Assembly: GCF_025753855.1 (NCBI RefSeq)
Contig: NZ_JAOWPT010000003.1
Location: 186,001-250,000, forward strand
Source of the DNA: Mesorhizobium sp. ZC-5
GTDB lineage: Bacteria > Pseudomonadota > Alphaproteobacteria > Rhizobiales > Rhizobiaceae
DNA length: 64,000 nucleotides
Direction: 5' to 3'
In this document: positions 44,692 through 53,746 of the stretch, piece by piece
Layout of the letters: each line of letters opens with the position of its first letter
Numbering within the stretch: position 1 is the stretch's first letter
The notes under the pieces: generated by a model
What the model was told of the DNA's origin: nothing
Seen by the model: the letters and a program-made list of their open reading frames with translations, nothing else
Database searches by the model: none
Made by a program: the position numbers and the translations under genes

Positions 44692-45351
44692 ATGACCGCC
44701 CAAGACGCATCCGCCGCAATCCGCCGCCGCGGCCTGATGCTCGTCCTGTCGTCGCCATCCGGCGCCGGTAAATCGACGATCGCTCGCAACCTTTTGGAAG
44801 AGAAGGAACTTGGCCTTTCTCTCTCGGTCAGCGTCACCACGCGGGCGCGCCGGCCAAGCGAGATCGAAGGCGTCCATTACCACTTCGTCTCCAAGAAGGA
44901 GTTCGACCGGCTGCGCGATTCCGATGCGCTGCTGGAATGGGCCGAGGTGCACGGCAATTTCTATGCGACGCCGCGCGAGCCGGTCGAGGCGGCAATGGCC
45001 AAGGGCCAGGACATGCTGTTCGACATCGACTGGCAGGGTGCCTTGCAGCTCAAGGAAAAGATGCGGGCAGACATCGTCTCCATCTTCATCCTGCCGCCGT
45101 CGATGCAGGAACTGAAGGCACGGCTGAAGCGTCGTGCGGAGGACCAGGAAGCCGTCATCGAAACAAGGCTGACCAATGCCCGCGTCGAGATCGAGCATTG
45201 GCGCGATTACGATTTCATCATCATCAACGACGATCTGGATCGTGCCTATACCGAGGTGCGGGCGATCGTCACGGTGGAGCGCTTGCGCCGCGACCGCCGG
45301 CCGGGGCTGTTCGACTTTGTCTCGGGCCTGCTCGACGAGAAGGTGGTTTAG
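44692..45351 (+). CDS. gmk: Guanylate kinase
   Basis: Phosphorylates GMP to GDP, 219 aa. It has the P-loop [20 protein letters not shown] and the GMP-binding [21 protein letters not shown], followed by the lid region ([22 protein letters not shown]). The start is the ATG at 44692, three bases past yicC, so the two are probably coupled. A methyltransferase gene with a strong ribosome site follows after 25 bases. Confidence 0.97.
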   Translation: MTAQDASAAIRRRGLMLVLSSPSGAGKSTIARNLLEEKELGLSLSVSVTTRARRPSEIEGVHYHFVSKKEFDRLRDSDALLEWAEVHGNFYATPREPVEAAMAKGQDMLFDIDWQGALQLKEKMRADIVSIFILPPSMQELKARLKRRAEDQEAVIETRLTNARVEIEHWRDYDFIIINDDLDRAYTEVRAIVTVERLRRDRRPGLFDFVSGLLDEKVV

Positions 45352-45376
45352 CCCGACATCCGGCGGAGGAGATCCC

Positions 45377-45985
45377 GTGGCAGCCAAGGACCCGACGACC
45401 CTGGCCTTCTACGCGACGGAAGCGGAGGCCTATGCGGACCGCCAGGGCGGCGTCGACGACGCGCGCCTCGATCCTTTCCTGGCGAAGCTTCCGGTGGGCG
45501 CCGCCATCCTCGAACTCGGATGCGGCGGCGGCCAGGACAGCCAGGCCATGCTGGCGAGAGGCTTCGACGTCACGCCGACCGACGGCAGCGCCGAACTCGC
45601 GCATGAAGCCGAGAAACGACTGGGCAGACCGGTCCGCGTGCTGTTGTTCGGCCATCTCGAAGAAAAGGACAACTATGACGGCGTCTGGGCGAATGCCTGC
45701 CTGCTGCATGTGCCGCGCCGCGATTTGCCAGGCATCATAGAACGCATCCATGCCGCCCTGCGGCCGCGCGGTGTCTTTTATGCCAGTTTCAAGGCTGGAT
45801 CGCGTGAAGGTCGCGACCGTTTTCAGCGGTATTATAATTATCCGTCGCCCGAGTGGCTGCGCGAGGTTTATGGCGCGTTTCAGTGGGACAGCGTCGAGAT
45901 CGAAGCCGACATCGGCAGCGGTTATGACAGGGAGCCGACAAACTGGCTTCATGTCACCGCCCTGAAAGCCAGTGGTATGGCATAA
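45377..45985 (+). CDS. Class I SAM-dependent methyltransferase
   Basis: A 202-aa Rossmann methyltransferase. SAM motif I is AILELGCGGGQDSQAM, motif II is VTPTDGS, and the DGVWANACLLHVPRRDLP block is motif IV. No target-specific domain is present, so the substrate is open. The start is GTG at 45377, preceded by GGAGGAG at six bases, which fixes it. It lies between gmk and the TSUP transporter, with only two bases to the latter. Confidence 0.87.
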   Translation: MAAKDPTTLAFYATEAEAYADRQGGVDDARLDPFLAKLPVGAAILELGCGGGQDSQAMLARGFDVTPTDGSAELAHEAEKRLGRPVRVLLFGHLEEKDNYDGVWANACLLHVPRRDLPGIIERIHAALRPRGVFYASFKAGSREGRDRFQRYYNYPSPEWLREVYGAFQWDSVEIEADIGSGYDREPTNWLHVTALKASGMA

Positions 45986-45987
45986 GC

Positions 45988-46746
45988 ATGCTTCCGCTGG
46001 CCGAAGTTCCACTCGATTTCGTTGCCGTCGTGGCGCTGATCTTCTTCATGGCCGGCATCGTCAAGGGCGTGACCGGAATGGGTTTGCCAACGGTGTCGAT
46101 GGGCCTGCTCGGGGCCTTCATGCCGGCGGTGGCGGCCACCTCGCTGCTGTTGGTGCCGTCCTTTGTCACCAACATCTGGCAACTGCTTGCCGGGCCGAGC
46201 CTGCTCCATCTGGTGAAAAGGCTATGGCCGATGATGCTGTGCATCGTTGCCGGCACCATGGCCGGCGCGTCGCTGTTGACCGACGGCAACCAGCAATGGA
46301 CGACTGCGGCACTCGGCCTGACGCTGGTCGTCTATGCCGGGTTCAGCCTACTCGCCCGCCAACTCTCCGTGCCGGCCCGCCTGGAGCGATTTTTGTCGCC
46401 GGCGATCGGCCTGGCGACCGGCATCGTCACTGGCGCAACCGGCATTTTCGTCATTCCCGCCGTGCCTTACCTGCAGGCGCTTGGACTGAGCAAGGACGAT
46501 CTTGTCCAGGCGCTCGGCCTGTCCTTTACCGTCTCGACAATCGCACTGGCGCTCGGGCTGGCGCGCGGTGGCGCGTTGCAGGCCGACGGCCTGGTGCTGT
46601 CCGTGCTCGCGGTGGTGCCGGCCTTGCTCGGCATGTGGGCGGGACAGCGGCTGCGCGACAGGATCAGCCCGGCAACCTTCCGCCGCTGGTTCCTGATCTG
46701 CCTGCTGCTGCTCGGTCTCGAACTCGCGTTGCGATCGGCCTGGTAA
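45988..46746 (+). CDS. TSUP family (TauE/SafE) membrane permease
   Basis: A 252-aa inner-membrane protein with about eight hydrophobic helices. The family motif appears twice: GIVKGVTGMGLPTVSMGLL near residue 25 and GIVTGATGIFVIPAVPYLQALG in the second half. TSUP members export sulfite, taurine-derived or organosulfur anions and others, and the substrate is open. It starts two bases after the methyltransferase stop, so the two are one unit. It converges with the GNAT gene. Confidence 0.88.
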   Translation: MLPLAEVPLDFVAVVALIFFMAGIVKGVTGMGLPTVSMGLLGAFMPAVAATSLLLVPSFVTNIWQLLAGPSLLHLVKRLWPMMLCIVAGTMAGASLLTDGNQQWTTAALGLTLVVYAGFSLLARQLSVPARLERFLSPAIGLATGIVTGATGIFVIPAVPYLQALGLSKDDLVQALGLSFTVSTIALALGLARGGALQADGLVLSVLAVVPALLGMWAGQRLRDRISPATFRRWFLICLLLLGLELALRSAW

Positions 46747-46764
46747 CGTCCCGCTGCGTGGCGG

Positions 46765-47316
46765 TTATGGCGCCAGGATCTCGTAGGCCACATTGTGGCG
46801 AAGCGGGTGCCCTTCCGGCAGGCCGGGATTGTCGAAATCGCCGATCCTGCGCATGCCGAGGCGTTCCATCAATCCCCAGGACGCCGTGTTGGCGGCAACG
46901 GTGAAACTCACCACGCGATCAAGGCGGAGCCTGCCGAAAGCATCATCGAGAACGGTCTGCGCTGCTTCCCGGGCAAGTCCCTTGCCCTGCCAAGCTGAGG
47001 AAAGACGCCAGCCGATTTCGATGGCCGGCGTGAAGAATGCTTCGAAGGGCACATGCATCATCCCGCACAGTCCGATCAGTGCGCCGCTACGGCGCTCTTC
47101 CAGCGCCCAGTATCCCCAACCGTGTGCGGCGAAATGCGCCTCGATGCGGTCGAGCATCGCATCCGAACCCTCGCGTGTGATCGGCGCCAGATAGCGCTGC
47201 ACCTCCGGCTCCGCATTGATGGCGGCGAAAGAGGCGCGATCATCGGGCCGCCAATGCCTCAGGCGGAGGCGGGGACTTTCCATTTCCAGGTCAGCTTCCG
47301 AGTGCGTTTTAGCCAT
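46765..47316 (-). CDS. GNAT family N-acetyltransferase (RimJ/RimL-like)
   Basis: A 183-aa acetyl-CoA-dependent transferase. SPRLRLRHWRPDDRASFAAINAEPEV is the RimJ/L entry and SAWQGKGLAREAAQTVLDDAF holds the acetyl-CoA P-loop (Q/RxxGxG/A). VAANTASWGLMERLGMRRIGDF is the C-terminal signature. Protein substrates such as ribosomal proteins are typical but unproven here. ATGs at 47337, 47316 and 47283 are possible. From 47316 it overlaps the end of the ASCH gene by eight bases. Confidence 0.85.
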   Translation of the reverse strand: MAKTHSEADLEMESPRLRLRHWRPDDRASFAAINAEPEVQRYLAPITREGSDAMLDRIEAHFAAHGWGYWALEERRSGALIGLCGMMHVPFEAFFTPAIEIGWRLSSAWQGKGLAREAAQTVLDDAFGRLRLDRVVSFTVAANTASWGLMERLGMRRIGDFDNPGLPEGHPLRHNVAYEILAP

Positions 47317-47683
47317 GGGTACTAGCCGGAAAATCATCGCGTCGACGTGTCTCGCCGGGCGTCAGGTATTCGATGACCTGCACCGGGTCGTCCCACTGGA
47401 TATCGGGATAGTGTTCGCGCATGCCTTCGAGCATAATCGGTTTCGGCCACTCCTGTTCCTTGCCGACGAAAGCGGCGGCACTGGACAACGGCATGTCGGT
47501 GCAGCGCGTTACCCAGACGATTGCCGTTCTGGCAGGATCCCCGTCGCAAATGTAGCGCATGTACCCCGGTTCGATGCGAGCCTCTCTCCATCTTATCGTC
47601 GAGGTCTTTTCTCCGCTTTCGACCTGCGGAAAGAGGCGTGGGACAATTCCGAGCTGTTGCATGATTTGCTTCTCACTTCGCAT
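47309..47683 (-). CDS. ASCH domain-like protein
   Basis: A 124-aa cytoplasmic protein. FPQVESGEKTSTIRWREARIEPGYMRYICDGDPARTAIVWVTRCTDM has the layout of an ASCH (PUA-like) domain, with SGEKTSTIRWREA as its best block. ASCH proteins bind or modify RNA or nucleosides, and the role here is unknown. It precedes the GNAT gene on the same strand and overlaps it, so they form a pair. The start may be 47683 or 47662. A TA module starts 74 bases upstream in the opposite direction. Confidence 0.7.
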   Translation of the reverse strand: MRSEKQIMQQLGIVPRLFPQVESGEKTSTIRWREARIEPGYMRYICDGDPARTAIVWVTRCTDMPLSSAAAFVGKEQEWPKPIMLEGMREHYPDIQWDDPVQVIEYLTPGETRRRDDFPASTHG

Positions 47684-47697
47684 TCGAATCTGTCGCC

Positions 47698-47744
47698 TTG
47701 AAATGCGGCCAAGAAAGTAGTACTTTTTAAAAAGAAAATACTAC
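47698..47744 (+). promoter_or_regulatory. Promoter and palindromic operator of the Phd/VapC module
   Basis: TTGAAA (47698-47703) and TACTTT (47721-47726) are 17 bases apart. Over the -10 lies a nested palindrome: GTAGTA (47717-47722) and TACTAC (47739-47744) enclose a perfect CTTTTTAAAAAG (47723-47734). This fits autorepression by the antitoxin. Confidence 0.6.
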
Positions 47745-47756
47745 ATGGAAACGACG

Positions 47757-48011
47757 ATGCGTATGTCCTTCATGACCAGCGCTGCCTTCAACCAAAATCC
47801 GAGCAAGGCAAAGAAAAAGGCGGAAGAGCGGCCTTTGGTCATAACCGATCACGGCGAGGCAAGCTATGTGCTCGTGAGCTACGCCGAGTTCGAAGCTAAC
47901 TGGCGGAAGCCAAAGACGCTCTACGATGCTTTGCGCGATCCCATAGCCACTGACGATAAGAGCTTCGAGCCGCCGCGCGTCAGCTTCGACGAGCGAACAT
48001 TCGAATTCTGA
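47757..48011 (+). CDS. Phd/YefM-type antitoxin of VapC
   Basis: An 84-aa antitoxin: FMTSAAFNQNPSKAKKKAEERPLVITDHGEASYVLVSYAEFEAN is a Phd/YefM-like fold. A C-terminal tail (PPRVSFDERTFEF) resembles the toxin-binding segments of VapC partners. GGAA seven bases before the ATG at 47757 makes this a good start; an ATG at 47745 overlaps the palindrome and is less likely. The stop overlaps the vapC start by one base (TGATG). Confidence 0.87.
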   Translation: MRMSFMTSAAFNQNPSKAKKKAEERPLVITDHGEASYVLVSYAEFEANWRKPKTLYDALRDPIATDDKSFEPPRVSFDERTFEF

Positions 48012-48457
48012 TGCCGTTGCTGCTGGACACGACCGTCATCTCCGCTGCCCGAAGAGTGGAGAAGCAGGAAATCGCGTTTCAGAACTTCATGCGGGATTTC
48101 GATGTGAATGAGGCATTCCTGTCCTCAATCTCGATCATGGAACTTCGTTTCGGCATTCAACGCGAAATGCACAGGGATCCCGAGTTCGCCGCTGATCTGG
48201 CAAGATGGCTAAACGAGGTCGTCCTGCCGGAATTTGCCGATCGTATCTTGTCATTCGATCTCGCAGTCGCACTGCGCGCCGGAGGCTTGCCCACGCCCGA
48301 GAAACGTCCGACCGCGGATGCTATGATCGCGGCCACGGCTCTGGAGCACAATCTGCACGTGGTTACGCGAAATATTGCTCATTTCGAAGCGCTTGGTGCG
48401 CCTTGCCTGGATCCGTGGCGCTATATGCCAAGGCCGGAAGCTAACAAAGAGGTTTGA
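48011..48457 (+). CDS. vapC: VapC-type PIN domain ribonuclease toxin
   Basis: A 148-aa PIN-domain nuclease. Acidic residues of the Mg site appear as LLLDTTVISAAR (Asp6), SISIMELRFGI (Glu) and TPEKRPTADAMIAATALEHNLHVVTRN (Asp). VapC toxins cleave tRNA or rRNA, with target not predictable here. It follows its antitoxin with a one-base overlap and ends eight bases before the convergent ksgA. The module sits between the ASCH/GNAT pair and the LPS-assembly operon. Confidence 0.92.
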   Translation: MPLLLDTTVISAARRVEKQEIAFQNFMRDFDVNEAFLSSISIMELRFGIQREMHRDPEFAADLARWLNEVVLPEFADRILSFDLAVALRAGGLPTPEKRPTADAMIAATALEHNLHVVTRNIAHFEALGAPCLDPWRYMPRPEANKEV

Positions 48458-48464
48458 GCTCGCG

Positions 48465-49289
48465 TCAGACCGCGTTCGCCAGCCGCACGAACTCCTCGAT
48501 GCTCAGCGTCTCGGCGCGGCGCGTCGGGTCGATGTGCATGGCTTCGAGCAGCCGCTCGCCGCCCAGGCTCTTGAGGCTCTGGCGCAGCATCTTGCGGCGT
48601 TGTCCGAATGCCGCCTCGGTAACCCGGCCAAGCTTGCGCACGTCGGCGGGAAGCGGTGCTGCGCGGGGGATGAGATGCACCACCGAGGAGGTGACCTTCG
48701 GCGGTGGCGTAAAGGCCTGCGGCGGCACGTCGAAGGCGATCTTCGCCTCGGTCCGCCAGCCCGCGAGGATGCCAAGCCGCCCGTAGGCGTCATTGCCGAC
48801 ACGCGCGACGATGCGCTCGGCGACTTCGCGCTGGAACATCAAGGTCATCGATTCGTAGAAGGGCGGCCATTGCGGCACGGTGAGCCAGCGGATCAGCAAT
48901 TCGGTGCCGATGTTGTAGGGCAGGTTGGCGACAATGCGCACCGGTTTATCGTCTGCCAGCGCGGAAAAGTCCGCTTTCAGCGCATCGCCGGCAATCACCT
49001 CCAGCCGGCCTGGATAGTGGGCCGAGATTTCGGCGAGAGCGGCGAGGCAGCGTTCGTCGCGCTCGATGGCGACTACCTTCCTGGCTCCATGCAGGAGCAA
49101 TGCGCGGGTGAGGCCGCCGGGGCCGGGGCCGACCTCGATCACCGTATGCCGCGTCAGATCTCCAGCGGCGCGGGCGATCTTGCCGGTGAGGTTGAGGTCG
49201 AGCAGGAAATTCTGGCCGAGCGATTTCTTGGCGGCAAGTCCATGCCGCTCGATGACGTCGCGCAACGGTGGCAGGCCGTCGGCGCTCAT
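48465..49289 (-). CDS. rsmA: 16S rRNA (adenine1518-N6/adenine1519-N6)-dimethyltransferase
   Basis: Also called ksgA. It methylates two adenines in helix 45 of 16S rRNA, 274 aa. [20 protein letters not shown] and [16 protein letters not shown] form the SAM site, and [11 protein letters not shown] is the catalytic motif IV. The ATG overlaps the pdxA stop by four bases (ATGA), so pdxA and rsmA are coupled. It is the last gene of the lptF-lptG-lptD-surA-pdxA-rsmA operon. Confidence 0.97.
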   Translation of the reverse strand: MSADGLPPLRDVIERHGLAAKKSLGQNFLLDLNLTGKIARAAGDLTRHTVIEVGPGPGGLTRALLLHGARKVVAIERDERCLAALAEISAHYPGRLEVIAGDALKADFSALADDKPVRIVANLPYNIGTELLIRWLTVPQWPPFYESMTLMFQREVAERIVARVGNDAYGRLGILAGWRTEAKIAFDVPPQAFTPPPKVTSSVVHLIPRAAPLPADVRKLGRVTEAAFGQRRKMLRQSLKSLGGERLLEAMHIDPTRRAETLSIEEFVRLANAV

Positions 49290-50296
49290 GAGAGGCCTGT
49301 CGTGTGGCTGGAAAGGCGATGCGCCATCTTCAACGCGGCGATCAGGCTGTCGGGACGCGCCAAGGCCTTGCCGGCGATGTCAAAGGCTGTGCCGTGGTCG
49401 GGCGAGGTCCGCACGAAGGGCAGGCCGAGCGTCACGTTCACCGTTTCATCGAAGGCGAGCGCCTTGGCGGGGATCAGCGCCTGATCGTGATACATACAGA
49501 TCGCCGCGTCGTAGCCGGCACGGGCGCGGGCATGGAACATGGTGTCGGCAGGCCGCGGGCCGACGGCATCGATGCCTTCCGTGCGCAGCTTCTCGACGGC
49601 CGGACGCACGATCTCTTCGTCCTCGCGGCCCATCGCGCCGCCTTCGCCGGCGTGCGGATTGAGGCCAGCGATGGCCAGCCGGGGCCGCGGGATGCGGAAA
49701 CGGCCGACCAGGTCGGCAACGGTGATGCGGGACGTGGTGACGATGGCGTTCGTCGTCAGCGCCGCCGGCACGTCGGCCAGCGCGATGTGGATGGTCACCG
49801 GCACCGCGCGTAAGGTCGGCCCGGCCAGCATCATCACCGGGACAACCGGCTTGCCGGTTCTCTCCGCAGCCAGATGCGCGAGATACTCGGTGTGGCCGGG
49901 AAACTTGAAACCCGCGTCATAGAGCGGTTTCTTGGCGACCGGGCAGGTGACGACAGCGCTTGCGGCGCCATCGAAGACATCGGCTACGGCACGATCGATG
50001 GACTCGATGATGCCGGCCGCATTGGCCATGTCGGGTTTGCCGATCGTATCGGCAAACGGCGCCGTCAGGGGAACTACGGGCAGCGCATCGGCAAACACCG
50101 AGCCGACTCCGGAGGGCACGACTTCCCTGATCCTGACGTCAAGTCCCGCGGTGCGGGCCCGGGCTGACAGCAGCGCTGGATCGGCAATGAGGTAGAATGG
50201 CGGTACATTCGCGGCATCGCGCATGCGCCACGCCGCGATGGCGATTTCAGGAGAAATCCCGGATGGATCGCCGGCCGTCAATGCGAGAGGCGGCAC
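49286..50296 (-). CDS. pdxA: 4-hydroxythreonine-4-phosphate dehydrogenase
   Basis: A metal- and NAD-dependent enzyme of pyridoxal 5'-phosphate synthesis, 336 aa. Family blocks are [13 protein letters not shown] at the start, [32 protein letters not shown] and [14 protein letters not shown] with metal-ligand histidines. It starts 14 bases after surA and overlaps rsmA, as in the conserved alpha- and gammaproteobacterial order. Confidence 0.97.
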   Translation of the reverse strand: MPPLALTAGDPSGISPEIAIAAWRMRDAANVPPFYLIADPALLSARARTAGLDVRIREVVPSGVGSVFADALPVVPLTAPFADTIGKPDMANAAGIIESIDRAVADVFDGAASAVVTCPVAKKPLYDAGFKFPGHTEYLAHLAAERTGKPVVPVMMLAGPTLRAVPVTIHIALADVPAALTTNAIVTTSRITVADLVGRFRIPRPRLAIAGLNPHAGEGGAMGREDEEIVRPAVEKLRTEGIDAVGPRPADTMFHARARAGYDAAICMYHDQALIPAKALAFDETVNVTLGLPFVRTSPDHGTAFDIAGKALARPDSLIAALKMAHRLSSHTTGLS

Positions 50297-50310
50297 GGCT
50301 TCTCCGGCTC

Positions 50311-51237
50311 TTAACGCTCGACGATGCGGGCTTTTTTCCGCAGTTCTTCGGTGTAGGTCTTGCTGATCTGGTCAGCGTTCTGGTCGCCGCTCTTGTTCTC
50401 GCCGTTGAGCACCAACTGCGCAACGCGGTCGTCCGAGACTTCACGGGAACTGCAGATGCCGATGAACTCCAGGCCGCGCTCGGTCTGGCGGACCGGAGTT
50501 GCCGAACCCGCGCCGGCCTTCTTGATCGCATCCGCCCAATCCGAGGGCAGCTCCGGTGCGAGCTTGCGGCCGATGTCGCGCACCGTCACGTCAAGCAGGC
50601 CCTTGGCGAACTGCCGGGTCGTCTCACAGCTGTTGAAACGCGCCCGCATGGCTTCCGCTTCCTGCTTGCGCTTGCCCATCGAGCCTTTTTCGCCGGGCGG
50701 AACCACGAAGATCACCTGCTGCAGCATGTATTCGGTCGCCGAGGGCTTGGCGCCGCCCTGCTGCAGCATCTTGCGGACCGCCTCCTGCTCGGTCATCCGT
50801 CCGCCGCCGCCACGAGCACGCGCGCTAAGCGCCTGGTTCCAGCTCATCTGGGCGCGGATGAAGTCCTTGAAATGCTGTTTGGTGACGCCGGATTGCGCCA
50901 TGATGCCATCGAGCTGCTTCAACTGCATCTTGTTGCCCTGCGCGAAGCGGGCATAGGCCTGGTCGACTTCCTGATCGGTAACGCGAATGTTGAGGCGCTT
51001 CACTTCCGCCATGCGCAACGCCTGATCGATCATCTGCTCCGATGCACTGCCCTTGCTGCGCTGCAGCTTGATGAAGGCGGCGCGCCGCTGAATGTCATAG
51101 CTGGTGATCGGAACGCCGTTGACGACGTATTTGATTTCGCTTGCGGATGCCGGGGCGGCATGGATCACCGGCAAGGCGGCGAACGCGACGAGCAAGGCAA
51201 AGCCCGTCGAAATCAGCTGTTTCCTGATCAGTTTCAT
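50311..51237 (-). CDS. surA: SurA-like periplasmic peptidyl-prolyl isomerase/chaperone
   Basis: A 308-aa periplasmic protein. A signal peptide ([27 protein letters not shown], cleavage near APASA) precedes a SurA N-terminal chaperone domain ([25 protein letters not shown]). A single degenerate parvulin domain starts around residue 155. It is shorter than E. coli SurA (428 aa, two parvulin domains), as usual in Rhizobiales. It follows lptD by 85 bases, and a chaperone for outer-membrane barrels such as LptD makes functional sense. Confidence 0.9.
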   Translation of the reverse strand: MKLIRKQLISTGFALLVAFAALPVIHAAPASASEIKYVVNGVPITSYDIQRRAAFIKLQRSKGSASEQMIDQALRMAEVKRLNIRVTDQEVDQAYARFAQGNKMQLKQLDGIMAQSGVTKQHFKDFIRAQMSWNQALSARARGGGGRMTEQEAVRKMLQQGGAKPSATEYMLQQVIFVVPPGEKGSMGKRKQEAEAMRARFNSCETTRQFAKGLLDVTVRDIGRKLAPELPSDWADAIKKAGAGSATPVRQTERGLEFIGICSSREVSDDRVAQLVLNGENKSGDQNADQISKTYTEELRKKARIVER

Positions 51238-51322
51238 TCCAACTATCCCCGAATTCCGCACGTCGATAGACGATTGTTCCATGCTCCGCTTATGCGGCGA
51301 AACCATGACCTCGGCTTTTCCG

Positions 51323-53746
51323 TCAATTTGAAGCGAACGTATTCGTGTTGGTGCCGAAATCGCCAAGCGTGCGGAACGAAATGTTAAATCCGATATTCTG
51401 CGACGCTTCTTCGGTGAAGCGATCACGCGTCTCCGAGAAAGTCATCATGTAGGAAAAACACTCGTCGTCGTAAGAGAAGCCGAGCGAATCGCGAACGATG
51501 ACATTGGTTTCGAAGTCATACGTCCCCGACCCGAATACTCTCCAGTTTTCGTGTACGCGCGCCGAAGCGCCGAGCGTAACTTCCCGCCGGTCTTCCGGAA
51601 AACCGTAAAGCGGCTGCTCCTGGATGAAGGCATATTTCGCAGTCACCGAGAACCCTTTGGTCGCGTAGCCGACTTTCGCCTCTGCCCGTCTTATTTCGAA
51701 GGACTGTTCGTCGAAACGGCCGGCGACGGATGCCGACAATCCGCTCGGGCTCGTGAAACCGGCTAGTCCGACATAGTCCGATGTATCCGTTTCGAGGCCG
51801 GAGTAGGCGCCGACATTGACGAGATCCGGCTGAGCGAACGAGTTCTCGCCCGCGAGGTGATAGGATTGGCCAAACAGCGCGTTGGTCGCCCAGCCGTTGG
51901 CGTAGCTGCCGGAATAACGGAAACCGATATTGGCGCGGGTGCCGCCTTCAATGCGGTCGTAGCCGGAGAATTTGTCACGCTCGAACAGCGAACTGGCGTC
52001 GAAGACGAAGCTTTGGGCGTCTTCATTCGGGATGCCGAGTTCGCCGGCGTAACGTTCGTCCGGTCGAGCGAAGACCTGGGCCATCGGCTCAAGCACATGG
52101 CTTGAACTGGTGGACGAGAACAGCACCGGCCAGCGCAGTTCGAGGCCGGCGGTGGCCATGAAGCGGTTGTAGGCCGAACGGACATCAGCAGTGACGTCGC
52201 CGAACGTCGACCCGTCATGACTGTATTGCGCGCCACTCAGCCCGCCTGCCATATTGTTGATCGCCGTTAAGGATGCCGATGACATGTCGGCTTGTCCCAC
52301 GTCGCCGCGCACGTCGAACATCGGCGTGATGACCAGGCCGCCGTCGGTGATGATCGATTTCTTCCATTCCGCCTCGGCGGTCAGGCGGCTGTTGGTTCCC
52401 TCGATGCCGCGCACGGCCGGAACCGCGGCGAGGGAATCCAGTTCGGAGCGATGGATGACACGCGCATTGACGTCGAAGTTGAGTTCACCGCCGAATACCG
52501 GCTCATCGGGTGTATAGGCATAGTCGAGTGTCGGCAGGACCCAGGGCTGCTTGTCGTTGCGTGCGGCACTCCTCCCATCGAAGTATTCTTCCTGGACCTG
52601 GAAGCGCATGGCGCGAAGATCGAAATAATTCCGGTCGTTCAGCCCGGTCAGATAGACCTGCGATTGCTGGACGTAGCTGGAAAACCCAGGAATTCCATAG
52701 GTGTAGGAAAAGTTCTTGTCCGACTGGACAAGGACGTCCCAGCCGAAGCTCCAGCGCGGGTTGATCGTGAAGTCGCCCTTGGAGCCGATCATGCCGCGGT
52801 TCTTATTGGGGTCGGCTTCGGTGCCGGAGTCGACATTACCCCATTGGAAACCGCCCGGATCCTTCTGCTGGATGCCGGCGATCCTGAGATTGTACTGGCC
52901 GTTGTTGAAGCGCTGCCGCCACTCGGCCATGCCGAGGAAACCCTGTTTGGTGTAGTAGCGGCCGTGCAGGGTCAGATCATAGGTCGGCGCCAGTGCGATA
53001 TAGAACGGAATATTGAACCCGACGCCCAACTCCTTCTTGTAGGCGATGCCGGGCATCAAGAAGCCGGTCTTGCGCTTGACGGTCGGGTCGGGCACCTCAA
53101 GGGCAGGGAAGTAAGCGATCGGATACCCGAACAATTCGAAACGCGAATGCTCGAATCGAACCGTCTTCGCCTGGCCGTTCCAGATGATCTTCTTGGCCTT
53201 GATACGCCAGATCGGCGCCCTGTCGGGCTTTTCCTCACACGGTTCGCAGGCGGTATAGACGCCATTGTTGAACGTCGTGAGCACGCCGCGCTCGCGTTTG
53301 GCGCTCTCGGCGGCGAAATAGGTCTTGTCGACAGTCTCCACGCGCAGCGCGTTAACGAAGCCGTCGGCGAAATCGTCGGTGATGTCGATCTCGTCGGAAA
53401 AGATCTTGGTACCGGTGTTGTCGACGACGGCGACATTACCGCTGGCAATGAGGCGGCCGGAATTGCGTTCATACGTGACGCGCTCGGCCACCAGCTTGTT
53501 GCCGCCGTAGTCGATCTGAACGCCACCAACCGCCGTTACCGTGTTGGCATCGTTGTCGTAGACCAGCGTGTCGGCCTCGAGCAGCATCTGCGCGTTTTCG
53601 GGAATCGACGGGGCGGCGAGCTGGACGTCTTGCGAAAGGGCAGGTGCGGGCGCGAATACGCACGCAAAAACGCACGCCATCGCAGTCGCGCCGAACAGGC
53701 GCGCCAGACGAGCCGACGAGCGAATATTGGCCCGCGCCACCACCAC
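51323..53746 (-). CDS. lptD: LPS-assembly outer membrane protein LptD
   Basis: An 807-aa outer-membrane barrel that inserts LPS into the outer leaflet. A signal peptide ends near APALSQ. The N-terminal LptA-like jelly roll (LLEADTLVYDNDANTVTAVGGVQIDYGG) is followed by the barrel domain with EKPDRAPIWRIKAKKIIWN and YPIAYFPALEVPDP. The start is in a GTG-GTG-GTG run at 53746-53738. The first shares a base with the lptG stop, and AGGAGG lies six bases upstream. surA follows. Confidence 0.95.
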   Translation of the reverse strand: MVVARANIRSSARLARLFGATAMACVFACVFAPAPALSQDVQLAAPSIPENAQMLLEADTLVYDNDANTVTAVGGVQIDYGGNKLVAERVTYERNSGRLIASGNVAVVDNTGTKIFSDEIDITDDFADGFVNALRVETVDKTYFAAESAKRERGVLTTFNNGVYTACEPCEEKPDRAPIWRIKAKKIIWNGQAKTVRFEHSRFELFGYPIAYFPALEVPDPTVKRKTGFLMPGIAYKKELGVGFNIPFYIALAPTYDLTLHGRYYTKQGFLGMAEWRQRFNNGQYNLRIAGIQQKDPGGFQWGNVDSGTEADPNKNRGMIGSKGDFTINPRWSFGWDVLVQSDKNFSYTYGIPGFSSYVQQSQVYLTGLNDRNYFDLRAMRFQVQEEYFDGRSAARNDKQPWVLPTLDYAYTPDEPVFGGELNFDVNARVIHRSELDSLAAVPAVRGIEGTNSRLTAEAEWKKSIITDGGLVITPMFDVRGDVGQADMSSASLTAINNMAGGLSGAQYSHDGSTFGDVTADVRSAYNRFMATAGLELRWPVLFSSTSSSHVLEPMAQVFARPDERYAGELGIPNEDAQSFVFDASSLFERDKFSGYDRIEGGTRANIGFRYSGSYANGWATNALFGQSYHLAGENSFAQPDLVNVGAYSGLETDTSDYVGLAGFTSPSGLSASVAGRFDEQSFEIRRAEAKVGYATKGFSVTAKYAFIQEQPLYGFPEDRREVTLGASARVHENWRVFGSGTYDFETNVIVRDSLGFSYDDECFSYMMTFSETRDRFTEEASQNIGFNISFRTLGDFGTNTNTFASN

